Assembly (NCBI GenBank): GCA_046160345.1
Contig: JBJXGO010000010.1
Location: 124,001 to 188,000 of the forward strand
DNA length: 64,000 bases
Origin: M3007 sp046160345
Lineage (GTDB): Bacteria > Bacteroidota > Bacteroidia > Chitinophagales > Saprospiraceae
Reading direction: 5' to 3'
Of the stretch, positions 26,586 to 34,106 are shown in pieces (within the stretch, counting starts at the first letter, position 1; each line of letters opens with the position of its first letter). The notes beneath the pieces were generated by a model that saw only the letters and a program-made list of their open reading frames with translations, ran no database searches and had not been told where the DNA came from. Position numbers and translations under genes: made by a program.

Positions 26586-27110
26586 ATGAAAAAAGCAGAA
26601 AATACGGAATCTTCAAATTTGAAAGGTTTGGAAATGGATTATTCTACGCTTCGTGGAGAAATTTCCAAAAGAATTGAGCTGCGTCAACAGATCAATTCTT
26701 TTTCACTAACCCTTACCGGAATATTTTTGGGCGTTAGTTTGTCAAATGATTCTGTTGGAACTGTCGCGTTTGCTTACCCACCCCTGGCTGCTATGTTAGC
26801 GCTTGGCTGGATGCAAAATGACTTGCGGATTGGTGAATTAGGGTATTACATCCGAAAACACATTGAACCTCATATACCGGGACTTAACTGGGAAACATTT
26901 TTGAATAAAAAAAGGCAAGGGCCTCAAAAAGATAATTTTAGGTTTTTGGTTTTGTCGCATGGCGGTATATTCTTGATTACACAATTGTTGGCAATAGGCG
27001 CCGGATTGTTCAATTTCAAAAAATCGCCGGTAGAATGGACTTTCCTCTCGATTGATATCCTTTCGATTATAGTGGTATTGTGGGTAATAAGTAAAATTTG
27101 GAAACGATGA
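26586..27110 (+). CDS. Small four-helix membrane protein of unknown function
   Basis: The 174-residue protein has a charged N-terminal helix (DYSTLRGEISKRIELRQQ), two hydrophobic segments (about 41-58 and 62-80), a conserved-looking loop (WMQNDLRIGELGYYIRKHIE ... GLNWETF), and two more hydrophobic segments (about 121-143 and 151-169). I remember similar unannotated proteins in Bacteroidota and Cyanobacteria but no established family function. It lies between dihydropyrimidinase (82 bp) and beta-ureidopropionase (54 bp), in the same direction. It is not needed for the pathway, so it may be an insertion or an accessory membrane factor; the layout is loosely like small 2TM/4TM effectors seen in defence systems. 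Confidence 0.75.
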   Translation: MKKAENTESSNLKGLEMDYSTLRGEISKRIELRQQINSFSLTLTGIFLGVSLSNDSVGTVAFAYPPLAAMLALGWMQNDLRIGELGYYIRKHIEPHIPGLNWETFLNKKRQGPQKDNFRFLVLSHGGIFLITQLLAIGAGLFNFKKSPVEWTFLSIDILSIIVVLWVISKIWKR

Positions 27111-27164
27111 ACCCTAATGTAAAACACTTTGTGCTTAGTAACAATGAAATATTAAAAATCTAAC

Positions 27165-28031
27165 ATGGCCAGAATCATAAAGTCAGGATTAATTCAAATG
27201 AGCCTCCCCATGACAGAGGGCGAAGGCTCCGTCGAGCAAATTTGCAACGCAATGCTGCAAAAACACCTTCCTTTCATCGAGGAAGCCGGTAAAAAAGGGG
27301 TTCAGATCCTTTGCTTGCAAGAGATATTCAACACCCCCTATTTCTGCCCCAGTCAGGATTCCAAATGGTATGCCACCGCCGAATCAGTACCTGGCCCCAC
27401 TACGGCATTGATGCAGGAGTACGCCAAAAAGTATCAGATGGTGATCATAGTGCCTGTTTATGAAAAAGAACAGGCAGGCGTTTTGTACAACACTGCTGCG
27501 GTGATCGATGCAGATGGCTCCTATTTGGGAAAATACCGCAAAAATCATATCCCACACACCTCCGGTTTTTGGGAAAAATATTTTTTCAAGCCCGGTAACC
27601 TGGGCTATCCTGTATTTGAAACCAGGTATGCCCGTGTCGGAGTTTATATTTGCTACGACCGGCATTTTCCCGAAGGTGCTCGTGCATTGGGTTTAAATGG
27701 CGCTGAGATCGTCTATAACCCATCGGCAACGGTAGCCGGGCTGTCCCAATATCTTTGGAAACTCGAACAACCCGCCCATGCCGCTGCCAACGGTTATTTT
27801 ATGGGTTGCATCAATAGGGTCGGTTCAGAAAAACCATGGAACCTTGGCAATTTTTATGGCAGTTCTTATTTTGTGGACCCTCGCGGACAAATTTTCGCCC
27901 AGGCATCCGAAGACAAAGATGAGTTGCTAATTGCTGAATTTGACCTGGAAATGATTGATACCGTGCGTTCCACCTGGCAATTTTTCAGAGACCGCCGTCC
28001 CGAATCATATGGAAAACTAACAGAATTGTAG
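27165..28031 (+). CDS. Beta-ureidopropionase (N-carbamoyl-beta-alanine amidohydrolase)
   Basis: The 288-residue carbon-nitrogen hydrolase has the catalytic triad Glu53 (LCLQEIFNTPYF), Lys126 (KYRKNHIP) and Cys163 (VYICYDRHFPEGAR). The ICYDRHFPEG form is that of beta-ureidopropionases and N-carbamoylputrescine-type amidases. In this cluster it should split N-carbamoyl-beta-alanine into beta-alanine, CO2 and ammonia, directly after dihydropyrimidinase. N-carbamoylputrescine amidase is the main alternative but has no partner genes here. Its TAG stop is directly followed by the inverted-repeat element that fills the gap to preT. Confidence 0.88.
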   Translation: MARIIKSGLIQMSLPMTEGEGSVEQICNAMLQKHLPFIEEAGKKGVQILCLQEIFNTPYFCPSQDSKWYATAESVPGPTTALMQEYAKKYQMVIIVPVYEKEQAGVLYNTAAVIDADGSYLGKYRKNHIPHTSGFWEKYFFKPGNLGYPVFETRYARVGVYICYDRHFPEGARALGLNGAEIVYNPSATVAGLSQYLWKLEQPAHAAANGYFMGCINRVGSEKPWNLGNFYGSSYFVDPRGQIFAQASEDKDELLIAEFDLEMIDTVRSTWQFFRDRRPESYGKLTEL

Positions 28032-28122
28032 GTGGTTATTGGTTGAATGGTTATTAGTTGGCAACCAATCAACTGATAACCAATAACCAGTAACCATTCA
28101 ACCAATAACCAATCACCTCCAC
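28032..28122. repeat. Inverted-repeat (hairpin) element filling the stop-to-start gap
   Basis: The whole 91-bp gap is made of GGTTATTGGTTGAATGG-type sequence followed by its inverse (TAACCATTCAACCAATAACC). About 21 of 22 bases of the outer arms pair, giving a long hairpin. It belongs to the same family as 19597-19627/20066-20180 and 34005-34106. It begins right after a TAG stop and ends just before the next ATG (28123), so it could act as an attenuator, processing site or translation modulator. Confidence 0.85.
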
Positions 28123-29448
28123 ATGGCTGAATATCAACGCCCACGGACAGAACAGGAATTCGAAAAGAATTTCAAACAAAAAAAGCCTTTGATGAATGCG
28201 ACAGAGGCGTTTACAGAGAGCTCCCGATGCTTATTCTGTTACGATGCTCCTTGCATGCACGCTTGTCCAACGCATATCGATATCCCTTTGTTTATCAAAC
28301 AGATACACACTGGAAACATTGCGGGGGCGGCTGAGACCATTTACGACATGAACTGGATGGGGAATGCATGTGGCAAGGTTTGTCCCACGCAGGTATTGTG
28401 CGAAGGGGCTTGCGTGCACAACCATTCAAATGTTAAGCCGATAGAAATTGGCCGCTTGCAAAATTATGCAACCCAGGATGCGATCGCTTCAGGAAAACCG
28501 CTTTTCCAAAAGGGGCCAGCAAATGGAAAAAAAGTAGCAATTGTCGGGGCAGGGCCTGCAGGCATTTCCTGCGCCAGCGAACTTTCGGTTTTGGGTTATG
28601 CTGTGGATATTTTTGAGGCAAAGGAACGGCCTTCTGGTCTGACCGCACATGGCACCGCCCCCTACAAGATTACCAATGAAGAGGCCTTGCTAGAGGTTGA
28701 TTATTTGCAAAAACTGCTTGGATTTTCCATCCATTATTCCAATCCGATCAAGGAGAAATCTCAATTTCAGAATTTGGAATCAAATTATAACGCCATTTTC
28801 CTGGGGGTCGGTATGGGCCCAACGGATTCCCTCAAACTAAAGGGGGAGGATTTGGAAAATGTGATTGGCGCGGTTGAATTTGTTGAAGCCCTTCGTTTTA
28901 GAAAGCATCAAATGTCAGTACCAAATACTGTCATAGTGTTGGGCGGAGGCAATACAGCCATGGATGCGGCCTCTGAATCTGCACGAATGGGCGCAGAGAA
29001 AGTATATTTGGCCTATCGTCGATCTAAAAAGGAGATGAGTGCTTATTATTTTGAATATGACCTGGCCTTGGGGGCTGGAGTGCAAAGCCTGTTCAACACC
29101 ATACCAAAGGAGATACTAGGCAAGGGCAAGGTGTCGGGAGTGCAATTCGTTAATAGTAAAATGGAAAACGGTAAACTTGTGGAAGTGCGCGACTCTGCCT
29201 TTGTACTTGAATGTGATTTGGTGATCAAAGCAACCGGGCAGGCTAAATTGGGCAATATTTTGAAACAAATAGATGGTCTGGAATTGGATGCAGGCCATAG
29301 GATCCTGGTAAACCCAACCACATACCAAACGGGCAATCCGAAATATTTCGCCGGAGGGGATGTCGTGAACGGAGGAGCCGAAGTGGTTAACGGGGCATTT
29401 GAAGGAAAACAAGCGGCCTTAGGAATCCATCAACATCTAAATGGTTGA
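28123..29448 (+). CDS. preT: NAD-dependent dihydropyrimidine dehydrogenase subunit PreT
   Basis: The 441-residue protein starts with a Cys-rich GltD-like Fe-S region (CLFCYDAPCMHACPTHID, then NACGKVCPTQVLCEGACVHN). Two dinucleotide-binding motifs follow: VGAGPAG with Gly142 for FAD and LGGGNTAMDAA with Gly274 for NAD(P)H. This is the PreT half of the bacterial PreT/PreA enzyme, which reduces uracil and thymine to their 5,6-dihydro forms; together the two correspond to animal dihydropyrimidine dehydrogenase. preA follows downstream. The ATG at 28123 lies directly after the repeat element. Confidence 0.92.
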   Translation: MAEYQRPRTEQEFEKNFKQKKPLMNATEAFTESSRCLFCYDAPCMHACPTHIDIPLFIKQIHTGNIAGAAETIYDMNWMGNACGKVCPTQVLCEGACVHNHSNVKPIEIGRLQNYATQDAIASGKPLFQKGPANGKKVAIVGAGPAGISCASELSVLGYAVDIFEAKERPSGLTAHGTAPYKITNEEALLEVDYLQKLLGFSIHYSNPIKEKSQFQNLESNYNAIFLGVGMGPTDSLKLKGEDLENVIGAVEFVEALRFRKHQMSVPNTVIVLGGGNTAMDAASESARMGAEKVYLAYRRSKKEMSAYYFEYDLALGAGVQSLFNTIPKEILGKGKVSGVQFVNSKMENGKLVEVRDSAFVLECDLVIKATGQAKLGNILKQIDGLELDAGHRILVNPTTYQTGNPKYFAGGDVVNGGAEVVNGAFEGKQAALGIHQHLNG

Positions 29449-29574
29449 TTAGGTGCATTTTTCGTGGCACGCAAAGGTTACACCTACTCAACTTCAACCA
29501 AAGCATTCGCTCCGAGGCGTTACCCTCACTACCCCGAAAATGACGCCTCTCTGCTTTCATACAAATTTTGTTTA

Positions 29575-30915
29575 ATGGCTGATCTATCCATCAATTTTGC
29601 GGGCATCAAATCTCCCAATCCATTTTGGCTCGCTTCGGCACCACCTACCAATTCCGGCTATCAAATCATGAAAGCATTTGATGCCGGCTGGGGCGGCGCG
29701 GTTTGGAAAACGCTGGGGGTTCCCGTTATCAATGTTTCAAGTCGCTACGGCGGACTGAATTACCGCGACACGCGGATGTCGGGTTTTACCAATATCGAAC
29801 TGATCACCGATCGGACGTTGGCCGATAATCTTCGAGAAATAGAGGAGGTTAAGAAGTATTTTCCCAACCATGCAGTGATCGCTTCCCTGATGGTAGAAAC
29901 CAGGAAAGAATGGGGGCAAATCATCAAGGACGTAGAAAATGCCGGCGCCGATGGCATCGAATTGAATTTTGGATGCCCCCACGGCATGTGCGAACGGGGC
30001 ATGGGCTCTGCAGTTGGCCAGGAACCTGCGGTATTGAAAACCATTGTAGAATGGGTCACTCAGGCATCCAAAATTCCCGTTATCACCAAGCTCACCCCCA
30101 ATATCTCCAATATTGAAGACCCGGGATTGGCCGCAGTAGAAGGTGGCACCCATGCTATTTCCTTGATCAACACGATCAAAAGTATCATCGGAATTGACCT
30201 GGATACTTTTGCCCCTTACCCGAGTGTTGACGGGAAGGGCACCAATGGCGGGTATTGTGGCCCGGCAGTCAAGCCAATTGCATTAAATATGGTTCGGCAG
30301 TTAGGCCAGCATCATAATATAGCAGGCACGCCTATCAGCGGTATTGGTGGCATTGAAAGCTGGCGAGATGCCGTGGAATTCATTTTGCTGGGTGCAACTT
30401 CAGTGCAGGTTTGTACAGCCGTCATGCACTACGGTTTTGGCATAGTCCGTGAAATGGAAAGTGGACTGCGGCGCTTTATGGACGAACGTGGATTCGCCAC
30501 CATCTACGATTTTTCTGGAAAAGCCCTTCCTAATGTAATGGAGTGGAAAGAATTGAACCTGAAACACAAGGTAGTTGCAAGCATCAATGCTGATAAATGC
30601 ATCGGTTGTCAGTTGTGTTATATCGCCTGTGAAGATGGCGCTCACCAAGCCATTTCCCTTTCATCTGACTCAAAAAACCGAAAGCCTGCTATAATTGAGG
30701 AAAACTGTGTTGGCTGCAACTTATGCTCTCTCGTTTGTCCGGTAGAAGCCTGTATTACCATGGAAAAGCGGGATTCCGGAAAGGAGCATGTAAGTTGGGA
30801 GGAACTTACCGAGAAAGAACAAATACCAGTTTCGTTTAACGATTCTCGCGCCGGAGGAAACGGACATTGGGTTCCAGAGCCAGTTGAAGCGCTGAAAAAA
30901 AGGACAAAAAAATGA
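29575..30915 (+). CDS. preA: NAD-dependent dihydropyrimidine dehydrogenase subunit PreA
   Basis: I start it at the ATG at 29575 (MADLSINFAGIKSPNPFWL), giving 446 residues. An in-frame GTG at 29464 would add 37 residues that match nothing I know in the family. The FMN-binding DHOD-like barrel shows PFWLASAPPTNSGYQ, ELNFGCPHGMCERGMGSAVGQ and GIGGIESWRDAVEFILLGA. Two C-terminal [4Fe-4S] clusters start at Cys342 (CIGCQLCYIACEDG) and Cys378 (CVGCNLCSLVCPVEAC). It forms the pyrimidine-binding half of PreT/PreA. The gap to preT (126 bp) is unusually long for this pair. It overlaps deoB by 4 bp (ATGA). Confidence 0.92.
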   Translation: MADLSINFAGIKSPNPFWLASAPPTNSGYQIMKAFDAGWGGAVWKTLGVPVINVSSRYGGLNYRDTRMSGFTNIELITDRTLADNLREIEEVKKYFPNHAVIASLMVETRKEWGQIIKDVENAGADGIELNFGCPHGMCERGMGSAVGQEPAVLKTIVEWVTQASKIPVITKLTPNISNIEDPGLAAVEGGTHAISLINTIKSIIGIDLDTFAPYPSVDGKGTNGGYCGPAVKPIALNMVRQLGQHHNIAGTPISGIGGIESWRDAVEFILLGATSVQVCTAVMHYGFGIVREMESGLRRFMDERGFATIYDFSGKALPNVMEWKELNLKHKVVASINADKCIGCQLCYIACEDGAHQAISLSSDSKNRKPAIIEENCVGCNLCSLVCPVEACITMEKRDSGKEHVSWEELTEKEQIPVSFNDSRAGGNGHWVPEPVEALKKRTKK

Positions 30916-32087
30916 AACGAGCAATATTGATCGTCCTCGATAGCGTTGGGGTCGGGGCCTTGCCCGATGCGCATTTGTATGGGGATGAGGGTAGTAATAC
31001 TTTGGGAAACATTGCAAAATATTTCCCGACGCTTGATTTGCCCAACTTGACGGCAATGGGTTTGGGAAATATTGACCCAACCAATTTACTTAAAAAGTCG
31101 ACAGCACCTACCGCTGCTTTTGGAAAGGCCCAAGAACAATCTGCAGGGAAAGATACGACCACCGGACATTGGGAAATTGCAGGAGTTATTCTTGAAGAAC
31201 CATTTCCTGTGTTTTTGGATGGATTTCCAACTGAGTTTATGCTTGAATTTGAAAAGGCGATAGGAACAAAAACAATCGGCAATATAAACGCCTCTGGCAC
31301 CCAGATAATAAACGAATTGGGCGATGAACATATAAAAACCGGATTTCCTATTGTCTATACTTCTGCAGACAGCGTGTTTCAAATTGCCATGCATGAATCA
31401 ATTTATCCAATTGAACGGCAGTATGAAATTTGTCAGATTGCGCGCAACATGCTGGTGGGCGGTTATCAAGTTGGGCGGGTGATCGCCAGACCATTCGAAG
31501 GAGTTTCTGGCAATTATACCAGAACCAGTCGCCGGAAGGATTTTTCGGTGAATCCTCCACATACCGTATTGGATGCGATGCTGGAGCAAGGAAAAGAGGT
31601 CTTCGCCATTGGGAAGATCGCAGATATTTTTAATGGCAATGGCATCAGCAGGTATGTAAAGACTGTCGACAATTTAGCCGGTATTCATGCAAGCATCGAA
31701 TCTATAAAAAATCCGAAAGAGTCTTTGGTTTTCACAAATCTGGTGGACTTCGACATGCTTTACGGACATCGGCGGGATGTGGAGGGATATGCCAATGCAT
31801 TGATAGAATTTGACCGGCTTTTGCCTGAAATATTGAACAATTTAAAAGATGACGACTTGCTCATCATTACGGCCGACCATGGTAATGACCCTACTTCTAA
31901 GGGCAGTGACCATACAAGGGAATACATCCCAATTTTGAATTATGGTAAAAAAATAAAGCCAGGTTATAACATCGGAATCCGGAACAGTTTTGCAGACATT
32001 GCAGCTACCCTCGCTGAGGCCCTGGGAATTCATTTTTCCACCCAAGGCAAAAGTTATTATTCAGAGATCGCTCTAATCAATAAATAA
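30912..32087 (+). CDS. deoB: Phosphopentomutase
   Basis: The 391-residue alkaline-phosphatase-superfamily enzyme has the DeoB signatures LIVLDSVGVGALPDA, GKDTTTGHWEIAG (phosphorylated Thr region), NLVDFDMLYGHRRD, and the metal sites ITADHGNDPT and GSDHTREYIPIL. It interconverts (deoxy)ribose-1-phosphate and (deoxy)ribose-5-phosphate. This links the phosphorylases of this cluster to DeoC and the pentose phosphate pathway. It overlaps preA by 4 bp and is followed by the uridine phosphorylase gene after 9 bp, so base and sugar breakdown share a transcript. Confidence 0.95.
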   Translation: MKRAILIVLDSVGVGALPDAHLYGDEGSNTLGNIAKYFPTLDLPNLTAMGLGNIDPTNLLKKSTAPTAAFGKAQEQSAGKDTTTGHWEIAGVILEEPFPVFLDGFPTEFMLEFEKAIGTKTIGNINASGTQIINELGDEHIKTGFPIVYTSADSVFQIAMHESIYPIERQYEICQIARNMLVGGYQVGRVIARPFEGVSGNYTRTSRRKDFSVNPPHTVLDAMLEQGKEVFAIGKIADIFNGNGISRYVKTVDNLAGIHASIESIKNPKESLVFTNLVDFDMLYGHRRDVEGYANALIEFDRLLPEILNNLKDDDLLIITADHGNDPTSKGSDHTREYIPILNYGKKIKPGYNIGIRNSFADIAATLAEALGIHFSTQGKSYYSEIALINK

Positions 32088-32096
32088 CCATTAACA

Positions 32097-32972
32097 ATGT
32101 CCCATCCCATAGCAGCTTCCGAACTAGTCCTGAACCCCGATGGTAGTATCTATCATTGCAAGTTGCTGCCCGAAAACCTTGCCGATTTCATTTTTTTGGT
32201 GGGCGATCCAGGACGAGTGCCAATAGTGTCTAGTTTCTTTGACCAGGTGGATTTTAAAGTCCAAAATAGAGAAATTGTAACCCATACTGGTCTTAAAAAT
32301 GGTAAACGAGTGTCGGTCATCTCAACCGGTATGGGAACAGACAATATTGATATTGTGCTAAGCGAATTAGATGCCGTGGCGAATATTGATTTGAAAACCA
32401 AACAAATAAAATCAGCCCACAAGCAATTGACATTCATTCGATTAGGAACGTCCGGTTCCCTCCAGGAAGATATACCACCAGACAGTTATATAATGAGTAC
32501 ACATGGGTTGGGATTTGATGGCCTGGTACATTATTATGCAAACTCGGATACATTGACGAATCACCCCTTTATTGAAAAGTTTATTACAGACCTACAGTGG
32601 AATGAAAGACTACCCAGACCGTATTTAGCAGAAGCGGATACCGAACTGCTCAACAAAGCCGTAAATTTGGGGTTTTATAGCGGTGTTACCGCCACGGCTA
32701 CCGGATTTTTCGGGCCACAAGGAAGAGTCTTGCGTTTAGGGATAAAGGACGTGACATTGAACGAAAAACTCTCCAGATTTCGGTTCGAGAATATGAGAAT
32801 CACCAATTTTGAAATGGAGACCTCTGGTATTTATGGATTGTCCAAACTCATGGGCCATCGTGCCTTAACAATCAACTGTGTTGTTGCCAACAGGTTTACT
32901 GGGCAATTCAGCAAGGATTATCACAAAGCAATGCAGCAATTGATCGCGAGGGTGATGGAGGGTTTTTTGTAG
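32097..32972 (+). CDS. udp: Uridine phosphorylase-type nucleoside phosphorylase
   Basis: The 291-residue protein is a nucleoside phosphorylase I family member: FIFLVGDPGRVPIV (phosphate-binding loop), VISTGMGTDNIDIVLSEL, IRLGTSGSLQEDIP, and the ribose-binding NFEMETSGIYGLSKLMGH. The longer type of about 290 residues is usual for Bacteroidota uridine phosphorylases. It cleaves uridine, and probably deoxyuridine or thymidine, to base plus (deoxy)ribose-1-phosphate. This supplies both PreT/PreA and DeoB. The exact nucleoside range cannot be told from sequence. Confidence 0.88.
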   Translation: MSHPIAASELVLNPDGSIYHCKLLPENLADFIFLVGDPGRVPIVSSFFDQVDFKVQNREIVTHTGLKNGKRVSVISTGMGTDNIDIVLSELDAVANIDLKTKQIKSAHKQLTFIRLGTSGSLQEDIPPDSYIMSTHGLGFDGLVHYYANSDTLTNHPFIEKFITDLQWNERLPRPYLAEADTELLNKAVNLGFYSGVTATATGFFGPQGRVLRLGIKDVTLNEKLSRFRFENMRITNFEMETSGIYGLSKLMGHRALTINCVVANRFTGQFSKDYHKAMQQLIARVMEGFL

Positions 32973-33014
32973 GCACTTATGCGTCCCTTCCCTTCCCCTT
33001 AAAAAATTCTAACC

Positions 33015-34004
33015 ATGGGAGATATAAAAACAATGAAGTCCAAAACAGCAAATCATCTTCAGCGCAATGAAGGCCTGCCCTTCAACACAGCCTATTTTGA
33101 TGCACTCAACATCAACAAAAGTGCTATTGAGCGCCGGTCTTCCACACTACCCAATCGCAGAACCGTTAAGAAAGAATGGCAAGCGGCCTGGTTGCTGAAA
33201 GCCATCAGCTGTATTGACCTCACAACCCTTGCTGGCGACGATACAAAAGGTAACGTGACCCGTCTCTGCGCCAAAGCAAAATTTCCAGTACGGATGGATT
33301 TGTTGGAAGCCATGGACATGGCTGATGCCAATCTTCAAACAGGGGCTGTATGCGTATATCACAATTTGATCCCGTTTGCCAAAGAAGCCCTGGAGGGCAG
33401 CAACATCCCGATTGCGGCTGTTTCAACGGGCTTTCCGGCAGGAAAGATTTCGTTTGAAGAAAAAATAAGAGAAATTGAACTGTCCGTAGCCGCAGGAGCT
33501 AAGGAAATTGACATCGTAATAAGTCGAGATCTGGTGATTGAATCCAAATGGGAAGAATTGTACAATGAGGTAAAAGCCTGTAGAATAGCTTGTGGAAATG
33601 CACATATGAAAACGATCCTGGCTACAGGTGAGATCCCGACCTACACCAAAGTTGCCAAAGCGAGTTGGGTCAGTATGATGGCTGGTTCAGATTTTATCAA
33701 AACCAGTACAGGCAAAGAAAGTGTAAACGCGACACTGCCCGTCAGCCTGGTAATGATCCGTGCCATTCGTGCTTACTACGAATTGACAGGCTTTAAAGTT
33801 GGTTTCAAACCCGCCGGCGGAATCCAAAAAGCAAAACAAGCCCTTGATTGGCTCATTTTGATAAAAGAAGAATTGGGCGACGAATGGCTGAACCCCGAAC
33901 TTTTTCGTTTCGGCGCCAGCAGCTTGCTCGCCGATATTGAAAGACAATTGGAACATTTTGTAACTGGCAGGTACTCTGCAGGATACCGGCATCCAATGGC
34001 TTAG
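33015..34004 (+). CDS. deoC: Deoxyribose-phosphate aldolase (long form)
   Basis: The 329-residue class I aldolase has the Schiff-base Lys229 in GSDFIKTSTGK and the second lysine Lys265 in GFKPAGGIQ. CIDLTTLAGDDTKGNV and ATGEIPTYTKVAKAS are also present. The length exceeds the usual ~220-260 residues of short bacterial DeoC because of an extra N-terminal region, as in eukaryotic and Bacteroidota long forms. It splits deoxyribose-5-phosphate to glyceraldehyde-3-phosphate and acetaldehyde. The TAG stop is directly followed by a repeat element, after which comes an aldehyde dehydrogenase that could use the acetaldehyde. Confidence 0.93.
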   Translation: MGDIKTMKSKTANHLQRNEGLPFNTAYFDALNINKSAIERRSSTLPNRRTVKKEWQAAWLLKAISCIDLTTLAGDDTKGNVTRLCAKAKFPVRMDLLEAMDMADANLQTGAVCVYHNLIPFAKEALEGSNIPIAAVSTGFPAGKISFEEKIREIELSVAAGAKEIDIVISRDLVIESKWEELYNEVKACRIACGNAHMKTILATGEIPTYTKVAKASWVSMMAGSDFIKTSTGKESVNATLPVSLVMIRAIRAYYELTGFKVGFKPAGGIQKAKQALDWLILIKEELGDEWLNPELFRFGASSLLADIERQLEHFVTGRYSAGYRHPMA

Positions 34005-34106
34005 GTGGTGATTGGTTACTGGTTGATTGGTTGATTGGTTACTAGTTGTTAACCAATTAACCAATCAACCAATAATTAATCACCAATCAACTAATAACCA
34101 CCCTAC
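34005..34106. repeat. Inverted-repeat (hairpin) element filling the deoC to aldehyde dehydrogenase gap
   Basis: The 102-bp gap starts with GTGGTGATTGGTTACTGG and TTGATTGG copies and ends with their imperfect inverse (AACCAATCAACCAATAA ... ACTAATAACCACC), meeting near TTAACCAATTAA. It begins right after the TAG of deoC and ends 3 bases before the next ATG. It is the third member of the repeat family in this cluster. Confidence 0.85.
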
